This document shows positions 1 to 8,477 of a stretch of DNA of 64,000 nt, in pieces. Origin of the DNA: Novosphingobium arvoryzae. GTDB lineage: Bacteria > Pseudomonadota > Alphaproteobacteria > Sphingomonadales > Sphingomonadaceae. Location of the stretch: positions 579,962 to 643,961 of the forward strand of contig NZ_BMZD01000001.1 of NCBI RefSeq assembly GCF_014652615.1, written 5' to 3'. Positions within the stretch are counted from its first letter, which is position 1. Each line of letters starts with the position of its first letter. Position numbers and translations under genes: made by a program. The notes under the pieces are model-generated. The model made no database searches. It had not been told where the DNA came from and saw only the letters and a list, made by a program, of their open reading frames with translations.

Positions 1-1800
1 TTCGGCGCTGTCCTGCGCGCGCAGCCAGTCCAGCCAGTGCGGCCACCAGCTGCCGGGCGTCTCGGTTGCCCCGGCGATGAACTCCTCGAGCGAGTCGCAG
101 GGGCGGGGATTGGTCCAGTACTGGTACTTCTTCGCGGACGGCGGATTGACCACCCCGGCGATGTGGCCCGATCCCGCCAGCAGGAACAGCTTGTCGCCGC
201 GCAAGTGCCGCGTCAGGCGGAACACGCTTTCGGCCGGGGCGATGTGGTCCTCACGGCCTGCCTGGATGTAGGCCGGGGTCTGGATGCGGGTCAGGTCGAT
301 CGGCGTGCCGTCTGCGCTCAGCGCGTCGGGGATCACCAGCTTGTTGTCACGGTAAAGGTCGCGCAGGTAGCTTTGATGCCACTTCGCGGGCAGGTTGGTA
401 ACGTCGCCGTTCCAGTGCAGCAGGTCGAATGCCGGGTAATCGTTACCGAGCAGGTAGTTGTTGACCACGTAGTTCCAGATCAGGTCGTTCCCGCGCAGCA
501 GGTTGAACGTGGCCGCCATGTAGCGCCCGTCCAGATAGCCATGTTCCGCCGAGAGCTTTTCCAGCGTTTCGAACTGCTTGTCGTCGATGAAGACTTTCAG
601 TTCCCCGCACTTTTCGAAATCGACCTGCGCGGTGAAGAAGGTCGCGCTCTTCACCTTGTCGGCCTCGCCCCGGCGGGCCAGCACCGCCAGCGTCGCGGCC
701 AGCGTCGTTCCGGCGACACAGTAGCCGATGGTATGGACGCTGTTCACGCCAAGCCGCGCACGGACGGTGTCGATCGCGTCGATCTGGGCGCGGATATAAT
801 CGTCCCACACCACATCGGCCATGCTGTCATCGGCCGATTTCCATGACACCACGAACACGGTGATGCCCTGCTCGGTCGCCCACTTGATGAAGCTTTTCTG
901 CGGCGACAGGTCGAGGATGTAGAACCGGTTGATCCACGGCGGAAAGATCACCAGCGGCACTTCAAGCACGTTGGGCGTGGCCGGGCTGTATTGCACCAGC
1001 TGATACAGCGGGGTCTGGTGGACGACCTTGCCCGGTGTGACCGCGATATTTTCCCCCAGCCGGAAGGCTTGCGGATCGACATGGGTCAGCTGGCCGCGCT
1101 TGAGGTCAGCCAGCAGGTGTTCCATCCCCTTGACAAGATTCTCGCCGTGCGAGGCCAGCGTCTTTTCCACCACCAGCGGATTGGTCAGAGGAAAATGCGC
1201 GGGGCTGAGCGCCTCGACCAGAGTGCGGGCCGCGAACTTCAGCTGGTCCCGGTTGACGGCATCGCCCGCGTCGACCGTTTCCGCCATCGCCATGATCTGT
1301 TCGGCCAGCATCAGGTAGGTCTGGTGGACCAGCGCGAAGAAGGGCTGTTCGCGCCACTTGGGATCGGCAAAGCGCCGGTCCTTGCGTGGCAGATCGGGGC
1401 CGCCGTCGCCCTTGTCCGCGGCTTTCGGGCCGATGCCGTATTGTCCCAGCACGCCTTCCCACAGCTTCAGGCTGTCTTCCCACATCCGCTTTTGCGCGTC
1501 GGGATTGGCCAGCGGCAGCGCGCGCATCCAGCCTTGCATCATGGTCAGCCAGTTGAGTGGTTCACCGACCAGGCCCGGCAGCTTGTCGGCCGCGGCGGCG
1601 GCCTGTTGTGCCTGGAAATCCAGCCACAGCGCCTGCAGCCGCTGCGCGTTGGCAGCCCATTGCGCGGCATCGCCCACGGCTTCATCCTCGCCCGCGGCGG
1701 CGGCACCGGGCATCAGTTGGGCAAACAGTTGCTGCGGCCCTTTCAGCATCTGGGCAAAGGCATCGGCGGGATTGTCGAACGGGCTGGACTGGTCAGGCAT
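1..1800 (-). CDS. phaC: Class I poly(3-hydroxyalkanoate) synthase, 3' end outside window
   Basis: Polymerises (R)-3-hydroxyacyl-CoA into polyhydroxyalkanoate on the granule surface. Six hundred codons are visible and the frame stays open at base 1, so only the C-terminus is lost. The family lipase-like box reads GYCVAG, with Cys361 in the nucleophile position. Asp518 (in GREDHIAP) and His546 (in SGHIAG) complete the expected Cys-Asp-His triad. The N-terminal 200 residues match the helical, variable domain of class I enzymes, and the visible length already equals a normal PhaC (about 590-620). The start is the ATG at 1800; no better upstream start exists. No phasin or phaA/B gene lies nearby in the window. 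Confidence 0.95.
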   Translation of the reverse strand, partial: MPDQSSPFDNPADAFAQMLKGPQQLFAQLMPGAAAAGEDEAVGDAAQWAANAQRLQALWLDFQAQQAAAAADKLPGLVGEPLNWLTMMQGWMRALPLANPDAQKRMWEDSLKLWEGVLGQYGIGPKAADKGDGGPDLPRKDRRFADPKWREQPFFALVHQTYLMLAEQIMAMAETVDAGDAVNRDQLKFAARTLVEALSPAHFPLTNPLVVEKTLASHGENLVKGMEHLLADLKRGQLTHVDPQAFRLGENIAVTPGKVVHQTPLYQLVQYSPATPNVLEVPLVIFPPWINRFYILDLSPQKSFIKWATEQGITVFVVSWKSADDSMADVVWDDYIRAQIDAIDTVRARLGVNSVHTIGYCVAGTTLAATLAVLARRGEADKVKSATFFTAQVDFEKCGELKVFIDDKQFETLEKLSAEHGYLDGRYMAATFNLLRGNDLIWNYVVNNYLLGNDYPAFDLLHWNGDVTNLPAKWHQSYLRDLYRDNKLVIPDALSADGTPIDLTRIQTPAYIQAGREDHIAPAESVFRLTRHLRGDKLFLLAGSGHIAGVVNPPSAKKYQYWTNPRPCDSLEEFIAGATETPGSWWPHWLDWLRAQDSAE

Positions 1801-1909
1801 TCGGCACTCCGTAGGGGGCATTCAGGCCGCAGGGGCATTCACGCTTGGGCGGGCATCATGGCAGCGCCGTGACAAACTTGCCAGCGGCCCGGTCATTTGA
1901 TTTGGCCGT

Positions 1910-2395
1910 TCACTTCGCCTTGCAGATCGCGGCGGTCTTGCGGGCATAATTGGCATGGAACTTGGGCATATTGGCCGACCGTTCGCCAAAGTCGTAGCCA
2001 TCGCCCAGGTACAGTTCCAGCGTGCGGGTGACCGGCGTGGCTTCATCGTCGGTGTAGGAATAGATCACGATGTTCTTCTTCACCTTGCCCCACAGGCCGT
2101 GGCCACGCAGGTAATCGTCCGAGTCGTCGCGGGCGCGCTTGCCCAGGAACCGGAACAGGGTGGGGCCGCACTTGCCACCGTCGGCCACGCTCACACCGCA
2201 GAAATCCTTGCCGCACGGGGCGATGTCGATCGTCTTGTACAGCTTGCCGCGAGCGGTGAAGACCGGGCGTTCTTCCGCCACGGTCCAGCGCCCGTAATAG
2301 AGGCTGGTGGCCGGAGCGTTGGCGAGGGCCGAGGTGCTAGCCGCCATGCCCAGCAGACCAATCGACAAGCATGCCATGCGATGGAATAAGTCCAT
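1910..2395 (-). CDS. DUF2147-family secreted protein
   Basis: A small exported protein of 161 residues, function unknown. The N-terminus is hydrophobic and Ala-rich with a likely signal peptidase site near ALA-NAP (about residue 26). The mature part has the DUF2147 pattern: a start resembling YYGRWTVAEERPVF, two pairs of cysteines (CGKDFCG and GGKCG), and a C-terminal strand pattern ending in a LYLGDGYDFG-like motif. The ATG at 2395 overlaps the start codon of the divergent membrane gene. An internal ATG at 2377 would still leave a signal peptide and relieve the overlap. Family assignment is from pattern recognition. Confidence 0.75.
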   Translation of the reverse strand: MDLFHRMACLSIGLLGMAASTSALANAPATSLYYGRWTVAEERPVFTARGKLYKTIDIAPCGKDFCGVSVADGGKCGPTLFRFLGKRARDDSDDYLRGHGLWGKVKKNIVIYSYTDDEATPVTRTLELYLGDGYDFGERSANMPKFHANYARKTAAICKAK

Positions 2396-2396
2396 G

Positions 2397-3053
2397 ATGT
2401 TCAATTCCCGCAGTAATCCGGATATCAATCGCAAGCCGTTGGCGCGGTTGCTTTCGGCTGTGGTCTTAGCAGCAATTGCGGGATTTGTAATAGCCACCGC
2501 ATACAAGGCGTTGCTGGCCCCGCTGCACGTCGATGACTTTCCCGAAGAACTGGCGGTCAAGGCTGAATTGCTGCCGGTTACTTTCACGCTGCATATGGTC
2601 AGCGGCGCATTGGCGCTGGTGCTGGTCCCGCTGGCGATCCTGCTGAGCGGGGCGCCGCGCTGGCACCGCCCGCTGGCCCGGATCGCCGCGCTCGATGTGG
2701 TGCTCGCCGGGGTGACCGCCTTTCCCGTGGCGCTGGTGGCCCCGGTCACGCGCTGGTCCGCCTGGGGCTTTGCCGCGCAGGGCGTGGTCTGGCTGGTGCT
2801 GCTGGGGCTGGGGCTGCGCCACATCCGCGCCGGGCGGACCGAAGCGCACCGCGCCTGCATGCTGCTGATGGCCGCGACGATGACCGGAGCGATTTTTTTC
2901 CGGGTCTATCTCGCTTTGTGGGCAATTTTCGCGCAAGGGCGGCATTACGAGCTGTTTTATGCCGTCGACGCGTGGGTCGCGTGGAGTGTGCCGTTGGGAT
3001 TGACGGCGCTGGTGCTAAGGCAGCAAGGAAACCGGCGCAATTCCGCGCCCTGA
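2397..3053 (+). CDS. DUF2306-type integral membrane protein
   Basis: Predicted inner-membrane protein of about 218 residues with roughly five to six hydrophobic segments. The first is near residues 15-40 (LARLLSAVVLAAIAGFV) and the next starts after a LPVTFTLHMVSGALALV stretch. The conserved His of that stretch and the GRTEAHRACML motif, followed by another membrane helix, resemble DUF2306 proteins, whose role is unknown. Two adjacent ATGs (2394 and 2397) are possible; both overlap the start codon of the DUF2147 gene on the other strand. It ends 13 bases before the aminotransferase start, so the two may be cotranscribed. Confidence 0.65.
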   Translation: MFNSRSNPDINRKPLARLLSAVVLAAIAGFVIATAYKALLAPLHVDDFPEELAVKAELLPVTFTLHMVSGALALVLVPLAILLSGAPRWHRPLARIAALDVVLAGVTAFPVALVAPVTRWSAWGFAAQGVVWLVLLGLGLRHIRAGRTEAHRACMLLMAATMTGAIFFRVYLALWAIFAQGRHYELFYAVDAWVAWSVPLGLTALVLRQQGNRRNSAP

Positions 3054-3066
3054 TTGGAAAGGTCCG

Positions 3067-4266
3067 ATGTCCGAAGAATTCTACCGCATGAAGCGACTGC
3101 CGCCCTATGTCATCGCCGAAGTCAACGGCATGCGGGCAGCAGCACGCGCGGCCGGTAGGGACATCATCGACCTGGGCATGGGCAACCCCGATCTGCCCCC
3201 TCCGCAGCACGTGATCGACAAGCTGTGCGAAGTGGCGCAAAAGCCCGACGCGCACGGCTATTCCGCGTCCAAGGGCATTCCCGGCATCCGCAAGGCGCAG
3301 GCGAACTACTACGCCAACCGCTTTGGCGTTGAGCTGGACCCCGAAACCGAAGTCGTGATGACGATGGGTTCGAAGGAAGGGCTGGCCAGCCTGGCGACCG
3401 CGATCACCGCACCTGGCGATGTCGTGCTGGCACCCAACCCCAGCTATCCGATCCACACGTTCGGCTTCATCATCGCGGGCGCGACGATCCGCAGCGTGCC
3501 GACCACGCCGGACGAGCGCTATTGGGAATCGCTGGAACGCGCGATGCGCTTCACCGTGCCGCGTCCGTCGATCCTGATCGTGAACTATCCGTCGAACCCC
3601 ACGGCGGAAACGGTCGATCTGGCGTTCTATGAACGGCTGGTTGCCTGGGCGAAGGAAAACAAGGTCTGGGTCCTGTCGGACCTCGCCTATTCCGAGCTTT
3701 ACTATGATGGCAACCCGACCCGCTCGATCCTGGAAGTGCCCGGGGCGAAGGACGTGGCGGTGGAATTCACCTCGATGTCCAAGACCTACTCTATGGCGGG
3801 CTGGCGCGTGGGCTTTGCGGTGGGCAACCGCCAGCTGATCGCGGCGCTGACGCGGGTGAAAAGCTATCTGGATTATGGCGCGTTCACCCCGATCCAGGCT
3901 GCGGCCTGCGCCGCGCTGAACGGCCCGCAGGACATCGTCGAGATGAACCGCAATCTCTACCAGAAGCGCCGCGACGTAATGGTCGAGGCCTTCGGCCGCG
4001 CCGGATGGGAAATCCCCAGCCCCAAGGCGTCGATGTTCGCCTGGGCGCCGTTGCCCCCGGCGCTGAAGGACATGGGCAGCCTGGAATTTTCCAAGCAGCT
4101 GCTGACTCAGGCCGAAGTCGCTGTTGCCCCCGGCGTGGGGTATGGCGAGGATGGCGAAGGGTTCGTCCGGATCGCGATGGTGGAGAACGAGCAGCGGCTG
4201 CGGCAGGCCGCGCGCAACATCAAGCGCTATCTGGCCAGCATGGGCGTTAACAGCAGCGCGGCCTGA
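3067..4266 (+). CDS. alaC: PLP-dependent aminotransferase, AlaC type
   Basis: Fold-type I class I/II aminotransferase of 399 residues, expected to transfer amino groups between glutamate and pyruvate in the cytoplasm. The Schiff-base lysine lies in SMSKTYSMAGWR (Lys239). The substrate and cofactor segments NYPSNPTAE and SDLAYSELYYDG are present, and the GMGNPDLPPP start is typical of the AlaC/LL-diaminopimelate-aminotransferase-like group. Members of this group differ in substrate, so alanine formation is an inference. An A/G-rich ribosome site (GGAAAGG) precedes the ATG. It follows the DUF2306 gene closely. Confidence 0.85.
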   Translation: MSEEFYRMKRLPPYVIAEVNGMRAAARAAGRDIIDLGMGNPDLPPPQHVIDKLCEVAQKPDAHGYSASKGIPGIRKAQANYYANRFGVELDPETEVVMTMGSKEGLASLATAITAPGDVVLAPNPSYPIHTFGFIIAGATIRSVPTTPDERYWESLERAMRFTVPRPSILIVNYPSNPTAETVDLAFYERLVAWAKENKVWVLSDLAYSELYYDGNPTRSILEVPGAKDVAVEFTSMSKTYSMAGWRVGFAVGNRQLIAALTRVKSYLDYGAFTPIQAAACAALNGPQDIVEMNRNLYQKRRDVMVEAFGRAGWEIPSPKASMFAWAPLPPALKDMGSLEFSKQLLTQAEVAVAPGVGYGEDGEGFVRIAMVENEQRLRQAARNIKRYLASMGVNSSAA

Positions 4267-4363
4267 TCGCCGCGCCGCACCAGCGCTGCTTGCGGGGCGG
4301 GTGGTATGGCCACCCGGTCCGTAGTGTTCCCCGCTTGCCCTGACGGATGATCTGTGGTGCGGA

Positions 4364-5149
4364 TTGTCCGCAAGTGCCATAGTGATTCCGGGGGCCGCCT
4401 TGCGGCAATTTCAGTGGTTTGCAACGGGACCGGTTCCAGCGCGGTGCGATCTGCGCCGGTTGGGCTGGAAACTGCTGGGAGAGCACGATGTGCTGCCGCA
4501 GGGTGAATTCCTGCCGCTGCTGGCCATGCCCGAACGTGTCCGCATCAGCGAATGGGTCACACTCTCTGGCGCGGCGCCGTCGCGTCGTCGGCGCGCGCTG
4601 GTGGTCGGAGTCGATGATGCCCTTGAGCGTGCCCGGCTGCTTCGGCTGGGTTTTGGCGACGCGATGGGGCCGCAGCCCGAACTGGAAGAACTGGAAATCC
4701 GGGCGCTGCGGATCTGCGAGGCGATGCAATCGCTGCCCCGCTTCCGCCAGGTCGGGCCGCTGCGGCTGGACCTGCTGCATCGCGATGGGGTGGTGGCAGG
4801 GCGGCCGCTGGGGCTTCATCCGCGCGAATTCGCGTTGCTCTGGCGGCTGGCCGATGCTCCGGGAGAGCCGGTGCTGATCGGCAGCCTGCTGAAGGATATC
4901 TGGCGACTGGCCTTTCGCCCCGAAACCAACAGCCTCGCCGTGCATATCAGCCGGCTGCGCGGCAAGCTGCGCATCGCGGGGCTGGACGGCCTGATCGAAA
5001 CGCTGCCCGATGGCGCCTATCGCCTGGCGGTCGGCGGGGTGGGAGGCGTACCGGGGACGAATGGCTCACCGTCATGGGATACAGGCTATTTGCCGCTGGA
5101 CGAAGGGTCCGGATTGGGCAAGGTTCCCGCCGCATACCACACAACCTGA
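4364..5149 (+). CDS. OmpR-type winged-helix regulator with degenerate receiver domain
   Basis: DNA-binding regulator of about 261 residues. The C-terminal half (residues about 128-225) is an OmpR/PhoB winged helix: LHPREFALLWRLADAPGEPV, then a recognition helix NSLAVHISRLRGKL, then the wing ETLPDGAYRL. The N-terminal 120 residues keep the length and the last helices of a receiver domain (ALVVGVDDALERARLLRLGFGD aligns with the usual GADDYV region), but the acidic pocket, phospho-Asp and conserved Lys are not recognisable. It is therefore probably phosphorylation-independent. The TTG at 4364 opens the frame; a GTG at 4382 is an alternative start. There is no kinase partner nearby. The 35-residue Gly/Ser-rich tail is unusual. 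Confidence 0.75.
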   Translation: MSASAIVIPGAALRQFQWFATGPVPARCDLRRLGWKLLGEHDVLPQGEFLPLLAMPERVRISEWVTLSGAAPSRRRRALVVGVDDALERARLLRLGFGDAMGPQPELEELEIRALRICEAMQSLPRFRQVGPLRLDLLHRDGVVAGRPLGLHPREFALLWRLADAPGEPVLIGSLLKDIWRLAFRPETNSLAVHISRLRGKLRIAGLDGLIETLPDGAYRLAVGGVGGVPGTNGSPSWDTGYLPLDEGSGLGKVPAAYHTT

Positions 5150-5168
5150 CGGGAGCAGGACGATTACC

Positions 5169-5981
5169 ATGGAACACGAGGTCAAGCCGGCGAACCGCGT
5201 TTCGATCCGGGTGGAAGGCAACGGGGTGGCGCAGGTCCGCCTCATTCGTTCGGACAAGATGAACGCGCTGGACCCGGACATGTTCGCCGCGATCCTGGAT
5301 GCGGGGCGGGTGCTGTATGACCTGCCGGGGCTGCGCTGCGTGGTGCTGGCAGGGGAAGGGCGCAGCTTCTGCGCCGGGCTGGACCTGACCAGCATGGCCC
5401 AGACCGACCGGCATGACCGCGTGCCGCTGACCGAACGGACCCATGGCAGCGCCAACCACGCCCAGCAGGTGGCGATGCAGTGGCGAAGGCTGCCGGTGCC
5501 CGTCATCGCGGCGGTGCACGGCGTATGCTTTGGCGGCGGTCTGCAGATTGCCAGCGGCGCAGACATCCGCGTGGTCGATCCCACCGCGCGCATGGCGGTG
5601 ATGGAAATGAAGTGGGGGCTGGTGCCCGACATGGGTGGTTACGCCCTGTGGCGGGGCATGGTGCGCGATGACATGCTGCGCGAGCTGACTTATACCAACC
5701 GCGAATTCACCGGCGAACAGGCCCTGGAATACGGCTTTGCCACCATCGTCGATGCCAACCCTGTGGCCCGCGCTACCGCGATGGCGCATGAAATCGCGAA
5801 CCGCAATCCCCATGCCCAGCGTGCGGCCAAGCGCCTGTTCAACCACTACCTCCATGCCTCGCCGGAAGAGATCCTGATGGCGGAAAGCGTGGAGCAGCAA
5901 AAGCTGATGGGCACCAAGAACCAGATCGAGGCAGTGATGAGCCAGATGGAAAAGCGCACCGGCGTTTTCATCGATCCCTGA
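5169..5981 (+). CDS. Enoyl-CoA hydratase/isomerase-family protein
   Basis: Crotonase-fold enzyme of 270 residues acting on acyl-CoA thioesters. The first oxyanion-hole segment reads GEGRSFCAGLDL (around residue 65) and the second GVCFGGGLQIASGADIRV (around residue 118), followed by AVMEMKWGLVPDMGG. The catalytic acidic residues of true hydratases are not clearly present at both usual places, so the reaction could be isomerisation or hydration. The ATG at 5169 was chosen because the crotonase domain starts immediately after it; the open frame before it overlaps the upstream regulator. The gene follows that regulator with a 19-base gap. Confidence 0.85.
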   Translation: MEHEVKPANRVSIRVEGNGVAQVRLIRSDKMNALDPDMFAAILDAGRVLYDLPGLRCVVLAGEGRSFCAGLDLTSMAQTDRHDRVPLTERTHGSANHAQQVAMQWRRLPVPVIAAVHGVCFGGGLQIASGADIRVVDPTARMAVMEMKWGLVPDMGGYALWRGMVRDDMLRELTYTNREFTGEQALEYGFATIVDANPVARATAMAHEIANRNPHAQRAAKRLFNHYLHASPEEILMAESVEQQKLMGTKNQIEAVMSQMEKRTGVFIDP

Positions 5982-6073
5982 TGGCGTAAACCGGGGCTTT
6001 TTCGGCCCCCAGAATTTCTACCAGTCTTGGCGGCGGCGCGGCATTGACCGCGCTAAACCCGCTATATTAGGGG

Positions 6074-6114
6074 CTGCTGATGCGAACGGGGCTTGCTCTC
6101 GTCCGTATCAGCAG
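6074..6114 (+). other. Inverted repeat in the fadL leader
   Basis: CTGCTGAT (6074-6081) and ATCAGCAG (6107-6114) are perfect complements; inside them ACGG (6086-6089) pairs with CCGT (6103-6106) across a four-base bulge. It lies 60 bases upstream of the FadL-family ATG and is not followed by a T-run, so it is not a terminator. It could be a structured 5' leader or a protein-binding site. Confidence 0.4.
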
Positions 6115-6173
6115 ATGCGCTACCCTGCCCAGGATGCTCGTCGTTCCACCGTATTTTCCGACGGAGCATTTTG

Positions 6174-7442
6174 ATGAAGACGATTTCGCTTTCGGCCGTT
6201 TTGGTTTCGGCAGGCACGCTCGGTCTGGCCATGCTGGCTGCCAGCCCCGCCCACGCCACTGACGGCTATTTCCTGAACGGGATCGGCGCCAAGGCCAAGG
6301 GTTCGGCCGGGGTCGCCATCGCCCAGCCGCAGGATGCCCTGTCGATTGCCGCCAATCCCGCCGCCGCAACCCAGCTGGGTGAGCGGCTGGACGTGGGTGT
6401 CGAGATTTTCATTCCCAATCGCGGCGCGACGATCCGCGGCAATGGCGCGGGGCTGAACGGCAGCTACAGCGGCAATGGCGCGAACCCGTTCATCCTGCCC
6501 GAATTCGGCTATGTCCGGCAGCTGTCGGACAGCGTCGCCGTGGGCATCGCGGTCTATGGCAATGGCGGGATGAACACCGTCTACAAGAGCAATCCCTTCG
6601 CCAGCTTTGGTGCAACCGGCCCTGCCGGGATCGATCTCAAGCAGATTTTCGTTACCCCCACCGTGGCGGTGAAGCTGGCCGAAGGGCAGAGCATTGGCGT
6701 TTCGCCGATCGCGGTTATCCAGGGCTTCCGCGCGACCGGCATTTCGCCCTTCGCCGCTGCCTCGCAGAGCCCCGCCAACTTCACTGATCGCGGTACCGAC
6801 TGGTCCGCCGGGGGCGGGGTGCGCGTGGGCTATCTCGGCCAGTTCAGCGACGCGGTCAGCATCGGCGCGTTCTACCAGTCCAAGATCTGGGCGGGCAAGT
6901 TCGACAAGTATGCGGGCCTGTTCGCGCAAGGTGGCGGGTTCGATGTGCCCGCTTCTTATGGCGCGGGTATCGCGGTCAAGCCGTCGGCCGCGCTGACCAT
7001 CGCCGCCGACGTCAAGCGGATCGAGTATTCGGACATCCAGTCGGTCGGCAATCCGCTGTCCAACCTGTTCCTTGGCAAGCCGCTGGGCGCTGAGGGCGGC
7101 CCCGGCTTTGGCTGGCGCGACATTACCGCTTGGAAACTGGGCGTAACCTATGTCGCCAGCGACACGTGGACGCTGCGCACCGGTTATGGCCATTCGGGCA
7201 ACCCGGTGCCGGCAGCGGAAACGCTGTTCAACATCCTGGCACCCGGCGTCGTTTCCCACCACCTGACCGCGGGCGCGACTTACACCACCGGTTCGGGCGT
7301 GGAATTGACGGGCTATGTCATGCATGCGCCCAAGCAGACGGTGCGCGGCGCGGGCTCGATCCCTGCCCCCTACGGCGCGGGTGATGCGGACATCTCGCTG
7401 GGTGAAACCGCGTTCGGCCTGTCGGCCGGGTTCAAGTTCTAA
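6174..7442 (+). CDS. OmpP1/FadL-family outer-membrane transporter
   Basis: Outer-membrane beta-barrel of 422 residues for uptake of fatty acids or other hydrophobic compounds. A clear signal peptide (ending about SPAHA) precedes the mature start [18 protein letters not shown], close to the FadL hatch-domain pattern with the NPA motif ([11 protein letters not shown]). The rest alternates strand-like segments and ends in Phe (LSAGFKF), as outer-membrane proteins do. The ATG at 6174 has GGAG eight bases upstream; the open frame before it lacks a signal peptide. The neighbouring crotonase-like gene fits a lipid-degradation context. Confidence 0.85.
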   Translation: MKTISLSAVLVSAGTLGLAMLAASPAHATDGYFLNGIGAKAKGSAGVAIAQPQDALSIAANPAAATQLGERLDVGVEIFIPNRGATIRGNGAGLNGSYSGNGANPFILPEFGYVRQLSDSVAVGIAVYGNGGMNTVYKSNPFASFGATGPAGIDLKQIFVTPTVAVKLAEGQSIGVSPIAVIQGFRATGISPFAAASQSPANFTDRGTDWSAGGGVRVGYLGQFSDAVSIGAFYQSKIWAGKFDKYAGLFAQGGGFDVPASYGAGIAVKPSAALTIAADVKRIEYSDIQSVGNPLSNLFLGKPLGAEGGPGFGWRDITAWKLGVTYVASDTWTLRTGYGHSGNPVPAAETLFNILAPGVVSHHLTAGATYTTGSGVELTGYVMHAPKQTVRGAGSIPAPYGAGDADISLGETAFGLSAGFKF

Positions 7443-7446
7443 GAGC

Positions 7447-7875
7447 ATGGCGTTCGATCCCGCCAGCCTGATCGCCCCGATTGTCGGCGGCGCGCTGATC
7501 GGCCTGTCCGCCGGGGTGCTGCGGCTTGGCAATGGTCAGATTGCCGGGATCAGCGGCATCCTGCGGATCGGCCTGCGCGGGCCGGACCGGAGCTGGCGCC
7601 CGGCGTTCCTGCTGGGCGTGGCGCTGGCCGGCCTGCTGGCCGCATGGCGCGGCGGACCGGAACTCGCCGCCGGGCTGGAGCGCGCGTCGCTGCCGGTGCT
7701 GGTGGTGGCGGGCCTGCTGGTGGGGGTCGGCACGGGGCTGGGCAATGGCTGCACCAGCGGCCACGGCATCTGCGGGCTGGCGCGCTTCTCTAAGCGGTCG
7801 CTGGTGGCGGTGCTGACGTTCATGGCCGTGGCCGTGCTAACCGTGTTGGTGCGCCGCGCGGGAGGCTGGCTGTGA
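7447..7875 (+). CDS. YeeE/YedE-family transporter, N-terminal half
   Basis: Inner-membrane protein of 142 residues with about four membrane helices. The family motif [12 protein letters not shown] (residues about 99-110) carries the conserved cysteines used in transport of sulfur compounds such as thiosulfate by the TsuA/YeeE group. Single-chain relatives are about twice this length; here the second half is a separate gene that starts inside this gene's stop codon (GTGA overlap). The ATG lies five bases after the FadL-family stop codon. Confidence 0.85.
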   Translation: MAFDPASLIAPIVGGALIGLSAGVLRLGNGQIAGISGILRIGLRGPDRSWRPAFLLGVALAGLLAAWRGGPELAAGLERASLPVLVVAGLLVGVGTGLGNGCTSGHGICGLARFSKRSLVAVLTFMAVAVLTVLVRRAGGWL

Positions 7876-8273
7876 GGGGTGCGGCGGCGCTGCTGGCGGG
7901 CCTGCTGTTTGGCATCGGCCTGGCGATTTCGGGCATGACCAGCCCGGACAAGGTGATCGGCTTTCTGGACATTACCGGCGCATGGGATCCCAGCCTCGCC
8001 TTCGTGATGGGCGCGGGGCTGCTGGTCGCCGCACCCCTGTTCCTGATCGCCCGGCGACGGGGCGCGGCGCTCAGCGGCGATGCGCTGGGTGAACCGGCGG
8101 AACAGACGATCGACGCAAAGCTGATTGGCGGTTCGGCGTTGTTTGGCCTCGGCTGGGGCGTTTCGGGGCTGTGCCCCGGACCGGCGCTGATCGACCTGTT
8201 CATTCAGCCCGTTCAGGCCGGTGCGTTCTGCGCAGCGATGATCGCGGGTTTGCTGATCAGCCGCCGCGATTAA
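7872..8273 (+). CDS. YeeE/YedE-family transporter, C-terminal half
   Basis: Inner-membrane protein of 133 residues that complements the preceding half-transporter. Conserved segments are [15 protein letters not shown] near the N-terminus and [17 protein letters not shown] near residue 95, the second cysteine-containing motif of the family. It starts with GTG at 7872, overlapping the stop of the upstream gene, so translational coupling and a heteromeric transporter are likely. Two-subunit YeeE/YedE pairs are common in Proteobacteria. The substrate is not deducible here. Confidence 0.85.
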   Translation: MRGAAALLAGLLFGIGLAISGMTSPDKVIGFLDITGAWDPSLAFVMGAGLLVAAPLFLIARRRGAALSGDALGEPAEQTIDAKLIGGSALFGLGWGVSGLCPGPALIDLFIQPVQAGAFCAAMIAGLLISRRD

Positions 8274-8276
8274 CCG

Positions 8277-8477
8277 CTAGCCCCGCAGCCGCTCCACCGC
8301 CGCCCGCGCAATCGGGCTGAGTGGGGTGGGATCGGCGGCGAGGATACCTGCCTTCATGCGCGGGTCCCAGAACGCGATCAGGTGCTGGGCGGTCTGCTCG
8401 ATCGCCGCTGCCTCACCCTGTGCGGCGAGGTTGCGGGCGATCTGGTTGGCCATGTGGATGAGCGGCGCGGTATCCAT
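8277..8477 (-). CDS. fdsD: NAD-dependent formate dehydrogenase delta subunit
   Basis: Small subunit of 66 residues of the soluble, molybdenum FdsABG formate dehydrogenase; FdsD relatives are needed for assembly rather than catalysis. The start MDTAPLIHMANQIARNLA and the C-terminal FWDPRMKAGI motif match the FdsD family. The start at 8477 shares one base with the fdsA stop (TGATG), which fixes it over a longer upstream frame. It is the last gene of the formaldehyde/formate oxidation run. Confidence 0.85.
   Translation of the reverse strand: MDTAPLIHMANQIARNLAAQGEAAAIEQTAQHLIAFWDPRMKAGILAADPTPLSPIARAAVERLRG

Noticed and set aside
37..846. Long plus-strand open frame opposite phaC
   Set aside because: It mirrors the minus-strand phaC frame, has no family features, and the minus strand encodes a complete PHA synthase active site.
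5990..6012. GGGGC/GCCCC hairpin after the crotonase gene as a terminator
   Set aside because: The T-run is inside the loop rather than after the stem, so it does not fit a rho-independent terminator.
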